12,922 nt of DNA, taken from an uncultured Acidimicrobiales bacterium (GTDB taxonomy: Bacteria; Actinomycetota; Acidimicrobiia; Acidimicrobiales; Iamiaceae). This document shows positions 5,840 to 12,285 of this stretch, piece after piece. The notes under the pieces were generated by a model. It was not told where the DNA came from. It searched no databases and saw only the letters and a program-made list of their open reading frames with translations. Both the position numbers and the translations under genes were made by a program. The stretch lies in the NCBI GenBank assembly GCA_937926025.1, contig CALANQ010000143.1, positions 1-12,922 on the forward strand. Direction: 5' to 3'. The first letter of the stretch is position 1. Every line of letters begins with the position of its first letter.

Positions 5840-5926
5840 GCTCGCAAGGCGCTTGAAGCGAGGTTCCAACCGGGCTCCATGCGGCTCGCAAGCGGGTGGG
5901 TCGAAGGTGCTGCCATCCACCTTCGA
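5840..5926 (+). promoter_or_regulatory. Dyad- and repeat-rich leader of the small peptide/MMPL unit
   Basis: Three elements lie between the terminator and the first start codon. The 9-bp GCTCGCAAG occurs directly repeated at 5840-5848 and 5884-5892, 44 bp apart. A short dyad, CGCTTGAAGCG, spans 5850-5860. A hairpin or operator with perfect 9-bp arms TCGAAGGTG (5901-5909) and CACCTTCGA (5918-5926) encloses 8 bases and ends exactly where the GAGAGGA ribosome site begins. TTGAAG at 5853-5858 could be a -35, but no good -10 follows. The arrangement suggests operator binding or control of ribosome access; which one is not decidable from sequence alone. Confidence 0.5.
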
Positions 5927-5939
5927 GAGGAACCGAGCC

Positions 5940-6086
5940 ATGTCCACGCCCACCACCCGCACCACCCCCGACACCACCACGTTCCGCTTGGTCCACCGGG
6001 CTCTGCGGACCCACGCCCGCCGCCGGGTCCGCCGCGGCCTCGACGCCGCCCCGGTCGCGGCACGCGCGATGGAGCTGGCGTCGTGA
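5940..6086 (+). CDS. Small basic protein coupled to MMPL transporter
   Basis: 48-residue protein beginning MSTPTTRTTPDTTTF. The first 14 residues are Thr/Pro-rich; the rest is a strongly basic amphipathic stretch (RLVHRALRTHARRRVRRGL) ending in AARAMELAS. There is a good ribosome site, GAGAGGA at 5926-5932, eight bases upstream. Its TGA overlaps the GTG of the transporter in a GTGA junction, and a second site, GGAG at 6071-6074, lies inside its end, so the two are translationally coupled. It has no membrane segment. The VHRALR portion faintly recalls the start of hemerythrin-like domains, which could mean it is a stub of such a gene, but that is weak. Function unknown; a leader peptide for coupling or a small partner of the transporter are both possible. 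Confidence 0.6.
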   Translation: MSTPTTRTTPDTTTFRLVHRALRTHARRRVRRGLDAAPVAARAMELAS

Positions 6087-8284
6087 AGCGCCTGGCCCGC
6101 ACCTGCTACCGCCGCCGCCGCTGGGTGGTGGCGCTCTGGGTCGCCGTCGTCGTGGCCCTCAACGTGGTGGCGTCCAGCGTGGGCGCCGTCAACCGGGTCG
6201 ACTACACGATGCCCGGCACCGACTCGGCCCAGGCCCAGGCGCTGCTCTCCCAGCAGTTCCCCGACGTCGCCGGCGGCACCGTCGACCTCATCGTCCACGA
6301 CCCGCAGGGCGTCGACCGTCCCGAGGCCCAGGCCGAGGTCGGCGAGTTGACCCACCGGGTGGAGCGGCTGGACCACGTCCAGTCCGTGCGCACCACCGGC
6401 GTGTCGCCGGACGGCACCGTCGCCCTGGTGACCGTCCAGCTCGACGCCACCATCGAGAAGGTCCCCACCCCCGCCATCGAGGCGATCATGGAGGAGGCGG
6501 CCCACGCCCGCGCCGACGGGATCCAGGTGGAGGCCGGCGGCTTCGCCGTGCAGAACGCCGAGGCCGCCGAGTCCGGCTCCGAGGGCATCGGCATGGTCGC
6601 CGCCCTCCTCATCCTGGTCATCGCGTTCGGCGCGGTCCTGGCCGCCGGGCTGCCCCTCGTGGTGGCCATCGCCGGGCTCGGCATCTCGCTCAGCACGATC
6701 ACCCTGCTCTCGCACGGGCTGATGGTCCCCGAGTGGGGCGCCGGCCTGGCCACGATGATCGGGCTCGGCGTCGGCATCGACTACGCCCTGTTCCTGGTCA
6801 ACCGCTACCGCAGCGGCCTGCGTGACGGGCTCGACCCCGAGCAGGCCGTGGTGACCGCCATGACCACGTCGGGCCGGGCGGTCCTGTTCGCCGGCTGCAC
6901 GGTGATGATCGCCCTGTTCGGGCTGGGGGCCATGGGCCTCGAGTACCTCTGGGCGACGGCCATCACCACGTCGGTCACGGTGCTCATGATGCTGGCGGCC
7001 ACCCTCACCCTGCTGCCCGCCCTGCTCGGGTTCCTCGGTCGCAACATCGACCGGGGCCGCGTGCCCTTCGTGAAGGGCGACCGGGCCGACGGCCACGGCG
7101 TCTGGACCCGCTGGAGCCGCGTGGTGCAGCGCCGCCCGCTGGTCACCGGATCGGTGGCCCTGGTCCTGCTGCTGGCCCTGGCCGCACCGGCCCTCGGCAT
7201 GCGGTTCGGCTACCCCGACGCGGGGACCAACCCGGAGCACCTGTCCAGCCGCCGGGCGTACGACCTGGTCACCGAGGGCTTCGGCCCCGGCGCCAACGGC
7301 CCCCTGGTGGTCGCGATCGACACCGCCGGTGACACCGCCGTGGTCGACCGGGTGTCCGGTGCGCTGGCCGACGATCCCGGCGTGGCGTTCGTGATGCCCG
7401 CCGAGGTGGCCGAGGACGGAGGGGCGGCGGCCCTGATCGTCGTGCCCGCCAGCGGCCCCCAGGACGAGGCGACGGTGGAGCTCATCCACCACCTCCGCGA
7501 CGACGTCGTGCCCGACGCCGTCGGCCGCAGCGACGCCGAGGTCACCATCGGCGGCAGCGTGGCCTCGTTCGTCGACGAGAGCACCTTCATGGGCGACCGC
7601 CTGCCGCTGTTCATCGGCGCCGTGGTCTGCCTGTCGTTCCTGTTGCTGCTGGTGGGGTTCCGGTCCGTGCTGGTGGCGCTGAAGGCGGCGCTCATGAACC
7701 TGCTCGCCATCGGCGCCGCCTACGGCGTGATGGCGCTCGCCCTCCAGGGCGGGTGGTTCGGCGGCCTGTTCGGCATCGACGAGCCCACCCCGATCCCGGT
7801 GTGGGTCCCGGTCATGACCTTCGCCATGCTGTTCGGCCTGTCGATGGACTACGAGGTGTTCCTGCTCTCCCGCATCCGGGAGGAGTGGCTGCGCACCCGG
7901 GACAACGCGTCGGCGGTGGCCCACGGCCTGGCCTCGACCGGGCGGGTCATCACGGCGGCCGCCGCCATCATGGTCACCGTCTTCGGCGCCTACATCTTCG
8001 AGGACCAGGTCCTGATGAAGGTGATCGGCCTCGGGCTGGCGGTGGCGGTGCTGGTCGACGCCACGCTCGTCCGCATGGTGCTGGTCCCCTCCACGATGGA
8101 GCTGCTCGGCGACCGCAACTGGTGGCTGCCCGGCTGGCTGGACCGGCGTCTCCCCACGATCGACATCGAGGGCGAGGCGGCGATCGCCGAGCCCGGCCCG
8201 ATCGTGGTCCTCGATCCCGAGCCGGACGACGAGCGCCCCGCCGAGGTCGCCTCGGAGCGGGAGCCCGCTCTCGCCGGCCGCTGA
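6083..8284 (+). CDS. MMPL family RND-type transporter
   Basis: 733-residue inner-membrane, proton-driven transporter, probably exporting a lipid or hydrophobic compound. It has the duplicated RND layout: TM1 at about 14-33, an extracytoplasmic loop to about 168, five or six helices to about 325, TM7 at about 353-372, a second loop to about 505, and five helices to about 675. Each half carries an Asp-Tyr pair: GVGIDYALFL with Asp233-Tyr234 and GLSMDYEVFL with Asp589-Tyr590, the proton-relay positions known in MmpL3. The C-terminal 50 residues are an acidic, Pro-rich cytoplasmic tail. GTG 6083 was chosen because it overlaps the preceding stop and gives the usual basic start (VKRLARTCYRRRR) before TM1. 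Length is normal for short MMPL proteins. The substrate cannot be inferred, and no biosynthetic genes adjoin it. Confidence 0.93.
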   Translation: MKRLARTCYRRRRWVVALWVAVVVALNVVASSVGAVNRVDYTMPGTDSAQAQALLSQQFPDVAGGTVDLIVHDPQGVDRPEAQAEVGELTHRVERLDHVQSVRTTGVSPDGTVALVTVQLDATIEKVPTPAIEAIMEEAAHARADGIQVEAGGFAVQNAEAAESGSEGIGMVAALLILVIAFGAVLAAGLPLVVAIAGLGISLSTITLLSHGLMVPEWGAGLATMIGLGVGIDYALFLVNRYRSGLRDGLDPEQAVVTAMTTSGRAVLFAGCTVMIALFGLGAMGLEYLWATAITTSVTVLMMLAATLTLLPALLGFLGRNIDRGRVPFVKGDRADGHGVWTRWSRVVQRRPLVTGSVALVLLLALAAPALGMRFGYPDAGTNPEHLSSRRAYDLVTEGFGPGANGPLVVAIDTAGDTAVVDRVSGALADDPGVAFVMPAEVAEDGGAAALIVVPASGPQDEATVELIHHLRDDVVPDAVGRSDAEVTIGGSVASFVDESTFMGDRLPLFIGAVVCLSFLLLLVGFRSVLVALKAALMNLLAIGAAYGVMALALQGGWFGGLFGIDEPTPIPVWVPVMTFAMLFGLSMDYEVFLLSRIREEWLRTRDNASAVAHGLASTGRVITAAAAIMVTVFGAYIFEDQVLMKVIGLGLAVAVLVDATLVRMVLVPSTMELLGDRNWWLPGWLDRRLPTIDIEGEAAIAEPGPIVVLDPEPDDERPAEVASEREPALAGR

Positions 8285-8313
8285 CCGGCTGGGGGACGGG
8301 GTCGGTCCACCGG

Positions 8314-8319
8314 TACCTT
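8314..8319 (+). promoter_or_regulatory. Possible -10 box for leaderless gene at 8327
   Basis: TACCTT sits seven bases before the ATG at 8327, so the predicted transcription start is at or next to the start codon. No ribosome site precedes the ATG, which fits a leaderless mRNA. No clear -35 is seen. Confidence 0.45.
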
Positions 8320-8326
8320 CGGGTGC

Positions 8327-8782
8327 ATGGATCGGCTCCGTCCCTACCCGGTCGCGGTGTTCTGCGCCGTCACCCTCCTCATCTGGGTGAACCGGATCTG
8401 GCTGGCCTGGACCAACGACGACGACTCCGTCGGCGCCAAGGTCCTCTGGACCATCCCGATCGGGGCGTTCGTCCTGGCGGCCATCGTCCTGGCGGTGGCG
8501 ATGCTCAGCGGGGCAGACCGCGACGCCCGCTGGTTCCGCCTCCTCGTCCAGGTGTTCGCGCTGGGCACCGCGGTCTACTGGATGATCCGGCTGCCGATGA
8601 TCACCTTCAACGAGCACCCCGACCTCACGGCCTCGGAGGAGGTCGGCTTCAAGATCGTCCACGCCGTGCTGGCGATCGTGTCGGTGAGCGCTGCCTGGTT
8701 CGCCTTCCGGTGGGCCCGGCGCGCCCCGGTCGGTGCGGCGGGCGGGGCGCCCCCCCCCCCCGAACCCGTGGCCTCCGCCTGA
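8327..8782 (+). CDS. Small four-helix membrane protein of unknown function
   Basis: 151-residue integral membrane protein that I do not recognise by name. Predicted helices lie at about 8-28, 39-60, 70-92 and 107-129, joined by short loops; DDD at 31-33 and the loop NEHPDLTASEE at 95-105 are the charged parts. The tail after Arg131 is Ala/Gly/Pro-rich. ATG 8327 was chosen for the -10 box just upstream and because it gives a short basic N terminus ahead of helix 1. It starts 42 bp after the MMPL stop and may have its own promoter. A run of twelve C (8750-8761) encodes most of the Pro-rich tail; gain or loss of one base would change the last eight or so residues and move the stop codon, without touching the membrane domain. 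The topology resembles many uncharacterised actinobacterial membrane proteins. Confidence 0.8.
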   Translation: MDRLRPYPVAVFCAVTLLIWVNRIWLAWTNDDDSVGAKVLWTIPIGAFVLAAIVLAVAMLSGADRDARWFRLLVQVFALGTAVYWMIRLPMITFNEHPDLTASEEVGFKIVHAVLAIVSVSAAWFAFRWARRAPVGAAGGAPPPPEPVASA

Positions 8783-8794
8783 TCCACCTGCCCC

Positions 8795-8814
8795 GCTCGC
8801 GAGCCGAGCTCGCG
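8795..8814. terminator. Convergent terminator candidate
   Basis: Arms CGCGAGC (8798-8804) and GCTCGCG (8808-8814) close a 3-base loop, overlapping a perfect palindrome GCTCGCGAGC (8795-8804). It lies between the stop of the membrane protein gene (8782) and the stop of the minus-strand regulator (8829), where a bidirectional terminator is expected. No T-tract. Confidence 0.5.
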
Positions 8815-8828
8815 CCAGCCGACCTGGC

Positions 8829-10973
8829 CTAGCGCGAGCCGAGGTCGACGCCCACCAGGCGGGCCAGCTCAACGGTGGCCGGCTCCGGCCGGACGCCGAG
8901 CTCGTCGAGGGCCCGCTGGGTCCGGCGCAGGGCCCGTCGGGCACCGTCGAGGTCGTCCACCGCGAGGCGGGCGCGGATCACCACCTGGTGGAGGCGCTCC
9001 GCCCACGGGTCCTGCACCAGGCCGCGCTGCACGATGGCCTCGGCCAGCTCCGCGTGGCCGGCCCGCAGCAGGGCCGGGCCGCCGGCCAGGCTCGCCCGGA
9101 TCACCTGCTCGCCTCGGGCCCGATCGGCCTGTTCGATCCACTCGCCCGACGCCACGCCGCCGAGGAGGTCGCCATCGGGCAGCCGCACCAGGCGGCGAGC
9201 GGCCCGCACCACCGCCGGCTCATCGCCGGCGGCCGCCCCGGTGAGGATCTGGTCGGCGAGGCGGGCGGTGTCGCGGACGTCGATGCGCAGCCGCGGCGAC
9301 GAGGCCAGCGACAGGGTGCCAGCGGTGTCGTCGACCAGGGTGCTGGCCACCCCCTTGGCCCGCCCCGGGTCGAGCACGTTGAGCAGGTAGGAGAGGGTGA
9401 CGCGCAGGTTGCGGCTGGCGGCCTCCCGGGTCAGGTCGGGCCACAGGCGGCTGGCGATCTGGTCCCGGGCGCTGGTGGTGACCAGGGCCAGGTGGAGGCA
9501 CAGCTCGCGCACCCGGGCCCGCTCCCAGTCCGGGTGGCCGATGTCGCGCCCGTCGTGCAGGACGGTGGGCGTGCCCAGCAGCCGGAGCTCCACGGTGGGG
9601 GGTTCGGGCTCGCACCAGGATCCGGGGAGGAGGCGCCGATCCGCGGCGGGTGCGGGCGTGCCGGTGGCCAGGTGCTGGTGGCCGGACCGGCCTGCGGCGA
9701 TGGCGTGGCGCAGCGACCGGTGCGCCTCGCCCAGCGCGGCCACCGGCTCCCCGGCCTCCAGGGCGCCCAGCAGGGCGACGGTCCAGTGCGCCGAGCGGAC
9801 GGCGCGGGTCGGGAGCTCCAGCGCCTCGGCCTCGCGCGCCGCGCCCGCCGCGTCTCCGGCCCCGGCCAGCCGCAGCACCCCGGCGGCGGCGAGCAGTCGC
9901 CGGGGCTCGTCGCCCAGCTCGGCGGACTGCGATGCCGCCCGCCGAGCGGTGGCCGGTGCCTCCGGTCGGCCATCGGCCGCCTCCAGCACCGCGAGGTGCG
10001 CCGTGGCGAGCGCCGCGGTGCTGACCGCCCCGATCGCCCGGGCCAGCTGCTCGGAGCGGCGGAGGTCGGCGATGGCGCCCACCCGATCGCCCGCGTTCCA
10101 CCGGGCCGTGCCCAGCAGCTCCAGCGCCACTGCGTAGGTCCACGTGCTGCCGTGCCCGGTGGCGGCCTCGAAGGCGTCGAGGGCGTCGTCGGTCCGGTCG
10201 ATGAGGAGCAGGTTGGTGCCCTGCATCATCAGCACCTGCGCCGCCCAGTCGCCCTCCAGCCAGTCGCTGGGGAACCGGTCGAGGGCGTCGAGCGCACCCT
10301 CGGGATCGCCGCTCAGCTGGTGGGTGAGGGCATCGCCCAGCACGACCGGCGGGATGGCGGCGTCGCTGCCGGCGCGCACCATCTCCTGAGCGCGGGCCAC
10401 CAGCCGGATGAGGGTGCCGAAGTCGTCGGTGCGCCGGGCCAGCACCGCGGCCCCCATGCCCACTGCGATCTCGGCCTCGACGTCGCCGGACGCCTGGAAC
10501 CGCGCCCGGACGGCCTCGTACTGCTCGAGCACCTCGGGGATCGGCGCACCGGCCGCCGCCGCACAGGCGGCGTCCAGCCAGGCGAGGTGCGGATCGTCCG
10601 CGTCGAGGACCTCCGAGTCGCGCCAGGTGCGGAGCACGCTGGCGGGGACCCGGGGCGGCTCGGCGCGCAGGGCCCGGTGCACCGCCTGCTCCAGCACGTC
10701 GGGCAGCTCGGCGACGATGGCCAGGCGACCGACCTCCTCCAGGTCGTCGCCGGCGACCAGCTCGGCTGCGGCCCGGCCCGCCTGCTCCACCAGGCCGGGC
10801 TCGGTGGCCACCGGTGCGTCGACGGCCTCGATGGCCACCAGGCCCTGGCTGATGGTGACGCCGTCGGCGGACGCGAGGTCGTCGACCGCGCCGTCGAGGC
10901 CGAGGCTGCGACCGATGTGCTCGATGACGTCGAGCCGCGAGCACCCGAGGGCGACCACCACCCCCATCAGCAC
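8829..10973 (-). CDS. Large transcriptional regulator with C-terminal winged helix and BTAD domain, no NTPase
   Basis: 714-residue probable DNA-binding regulator. Residues about 1-95 (VVVALGCSRLDVIEHIGRSL) resemble the helical winged segment that follows the ATPase in MalT-like STAND regulators. Residues about 100-440 are Ala-rich paired helices of TPR type. Residues about 461-540 form an OmpR/SARP-like winged helix (LRLLGTPTVLHDGR, then IASRLWPD and SRNLRVTLSYLLNVLDP), and 565-700 a bacterial transcriptional activator domain (EWIEQADRARGEQVI, QDPWAERLHQVVIRA). No Walker A or B motif is present, so the ATPase usual in this architecture is missing. GTG 10973 was chosen because GGAGGGGAG (10980-10988) sits six bases upstream; GTG 10994 would bury that site and ATG 10967 is further away. 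It is divergent from the phospholipase-like lipoprotein gene, a plausible but unproven target. Confidence 0.85.
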   Translation of the reverse strand: MLMGVVVALGCSRLDVIEHIGRSLGLDGAVDDLASADGVTISQGLVAIEAVDAPVATEPGLVEQAGRAAAELVAGDDLEEVGRLAIVAELPDVLEQAVHRALRAEPPRVPASVLRTWRDSEVLDADDPHLAWLDAACAAAAGAPIPEVLEQYEAVRARFQASGDVEAEIAVGMGAAVLARRTDDFGTLIRLVARAQEMVRAGSDAAIPPVVLGDALTHQLSGDPEGALDALDRFPSDWLEGDWAAQVLMMQGTNLLLIDRTDDALDAFEAATGHGSTWTYAVALELLGTARWNAGDRVGAIADLRRSEQLARAIGAVSTAALATAHLAVLEAADGRPEAPATARRAASQSAELGDEPRRLLAAAGVLRLAGAGDAAGAAREAEALELPTRAVRSAHWTVALLGALEAGEPVAALGEAHRSLRHAIAAGRSGHQHLATGTPAPAADRRLLPGSWCEPEPPTVELRLLGTPTVLHDGRDIGHPDWERARVRELCLHLALVTTSARDQIASRLWPDLTREAASRNLRVTLSYLLNVLDPGRAKGVASTLVDDTAGTLSLASSPRLRIDVRDTARLADQILTGAAAGDEPAVVRAARRLVRLPDGDLLGGVASGEWIEQADRARGEQVIRASLAGGPALLRAGHAELAEAIVQRGLVQDPWAERLHQVVIRARLAVDDLDGARRALRRTQRALDELGVRPEPATVELARLVGVDLGSR

Positions 10974-11000
10974 CTGGTGCTCCCCTCCGGACACACGTCC

Positions 11001-11006
11001 AGGCTA
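11001..11006 (-). promoter_or_regulatory. Possible -10 box of the BTAD regulator gene
   Basis: On the minus strand TAGCCT fits the TAnnnT pattern. Transcription would start near 10994, giving a short leader that contains GGAGGGGAG before GTG 10973. No convincing -35 is visible. Confidence 0.4.
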
Positions 11007-11068
11007 GGAGCCGGATCGCACCCGCCGCGCCGGACGAGATGGCGAGCGCACGCGACGGGGGCGGCTGG

Positions 11069-11074
11069 TAGTAC
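11069..11074 (+). promoter_or_regulatory. Possible -10 box for leaderless lipoprotein gene
   Basis: TAGTAC lies seven bases before the ATG at 11082, placing the predicted transcription start at the start codon. No ribosome site is seen before the ATG. No clear -35. Confidence 0.35.
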
Positions 11075-11081
11075 GTCGGCC

Positions 11082-12257
11082 ATGGGGAAGCAGCGGATCG
11101 GGGTCCGGATGGCGCTGGTCGCGTCGGCTGTCGCGCTGGTCGGCGCCGCCGGGTGCAGCGGCAGCAGCGACGACGCCGGGGCGCGCTCGTCGACCACCGC
11201 GGGCCGGTCCAGCACCACCGTGGCGGCGGACGACGACCTGAAGCTCAACGAGATCCAGGTCATGGGCACCCACAACAGCTTCCACGTGGCCCCGCCCCCC
11301 GAGGAGCTGGCCCGGCTGGCCGCCCTGGACGCGGACCAGGCGGAGCACCGCTCGTACACCCACCCCGACCTCACCACCCAGCTGGGCGAGGAGCGGATCC
11401 GCCAGATCGAGCTCGACGTCTTCGCCGACTCGGAGGGCGGGCGCTACTCGGACCCCGTCTTCGGGCGGGACGGGAGCGATCCGTCCGCCACCGGCGACGA
11501 TCCGATGGACGAGCCCGGCACCAAGGTCCTCCACGAGCAGGACGTCGACTACCACTCGGTCTGCCCCGCGCTGGTCGCCTGCCTCGGCGAGGTGAAGACG
11601 TGGTCCGACGCCCACCCCGACCACGTCCCGATCGCCATCAACATCCAGCCCGATCAGGCCGTGCCCGAGAAGTGGACCACCGAGGCGATGAACGGCCTCG
11701 ACGACGAGATCCGCTCCGTGTTCGACGACGACCAGATCATCACCCCCGACGACGTGCGCGGCAGCCACGCCACGCTGGAGGAGGCCGTGCGGGCGAAGGA
11801 CTGGCCGACCCTGGGCGACAGCCGGGGCAAGGTGATGTTCCTCATGATCAACCCGGAGCCGTACCGCTCGATCTACCTCGATGGCCACCCGGGCCTCGAG
11901 GGCCGCATCCTGTTCACCAACGCGGAGCCGGGCCAGCCTGACGCCTCCTACGTCGGGCTCGACGATCCCATCGCCGACGGCAGCCGCATCACCGAGCTGG
12001 TCGAGCAGGGCTACCTGGTGCGGACCCGGGCCGATGCCGACAACGTGGAGGCGGTCGCCCGCGACGACGCCCGCCTGCGCGCCGCCCTCGCCAGCGGCGC
12101 CCAGTGGGTCAGCACCGACTACCCCGGGCCCGACGGCGCGTCCGCGCTCGGCACCACCTACGTGGCCCAGCTCCCCGGGTTCGCCGCCGCCCGTTGCAAC
12201 CCGGTGACGGCCCCGTCGACCTGCCGAGACGACGCCGTCGAACCGGCATCGAGCTGA
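11082..12257 (+). CDS. Secreted lipoprotein of the Ca2+-dependent PI-PLC-like family
   Basis: 391-residue predicted phosphodiesterase that would act on phosphoinositides or related glycerophospholipid headgroups outside the cell. Residues 1-24 are a lipoprotein signal peptide (basic start, hydrophobic core ALVASAVALVGAAG), with lipid-modified Cys25. Residues 26-50 are a Ser/Thr-rich linker. The catalytic domain starts at about 55: VMGTHNSFH with His64 as first catalytic histidine, QIELDVF with Glu110 and Asp112 as probable metal ligands, KVLHEQDVDYHS with His151 as second catalytic histidine, then CLGEVKTWSDAHPDHVPIAI. These match the PI-PLC-C1 pattern in order and spacing. Length is normal for the family. 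The -3 lipobox residue is Ala rather than Leu, a tolerated variant. Divergent from the BTAD regulator across 108 bp and convergent with the transporter gene downstream. The native substrate is unknown, since bacteria often use such enzymes on host or environmental lipids. Confidence 0.87.
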   Translation: MGKQRIGVRMALVASAVALVGAAGCSGSSDDAGARSSTTAGRSSTTVAADDDLKLNEIQVMGTHNSFHVAPPPEELARLAALDADQAEHRSYTHPDLTTQLGEERIRQIELDVFADSEGGRYSDPVFGRDGSDPSATGDDPMDEPGTKVLHEQDVDYHSVCPALVACLGEVKTWSDAHPDHVPIAINIQPDQAVPEKWTTEAMNGLDDEIRSVFDDDQIITPDDVRGSHATLEEAVRAKDWPTLGDSRGKVMFLMINPEPYRSIYLDGHPGLEGRILFTNAEPGQPDASYVGLDDPIADGSRITELVEQGYLVRTRADADNVEAVARDDARLRAALASGAQWVSTDYPGPDGASALGTTYVAQLPGFAAARCNPVTAPSTCRDDAVEPASS

Positions 12258-12285
12258 CCGTCGAGCCGCCCATCGAGCCGGTCAG
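12254..12285. terminator. Hairpin spanning both stop codons of convergent genes
   Basis: Arms CTGACCG (12254-12260) and CGGTCAG (12279-12285) pair across an 18-base loop. One arm contains the TGA of the lipoprotein gene, the other the stop of the minus-strand transporter. It is a plausible shared terminator in a 24-bp gap; the stem is short. Confidence 0.45.

Noticed and set aside
5840..5892. The GCTCGCAAG repeat pair as an attachment site or transposon end
   Set aside because: The repeats are only 9 bp and 44 bp apart, with no integrase or transposase in the window; a regulatory role is more likely.
5940..6086. Small peptide as a functional hemerythrin-like protein
   Set aside because: Only a faint VHRALR resemblance; the four-helix metal-binding fold cannot fit in 48 residues. 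Kept as unknown.
5807..8944. A 1045-codon open frame on the minus strand
   Set aside because: It is the antisense shadow of the MMPL and membrane protein genes, rich in Asp, Gly, His and Gln repeats with no domain pattern.
8733..12257. A 1174-codon open frame on the plus strand
   Set aside because: Most of it is antisense to the BTAD regulator and reads as Gly/Ala/Pro/His-rich nonsense. Only the part from 11082 is a real gene; the rest stays open because of high third-position GC.
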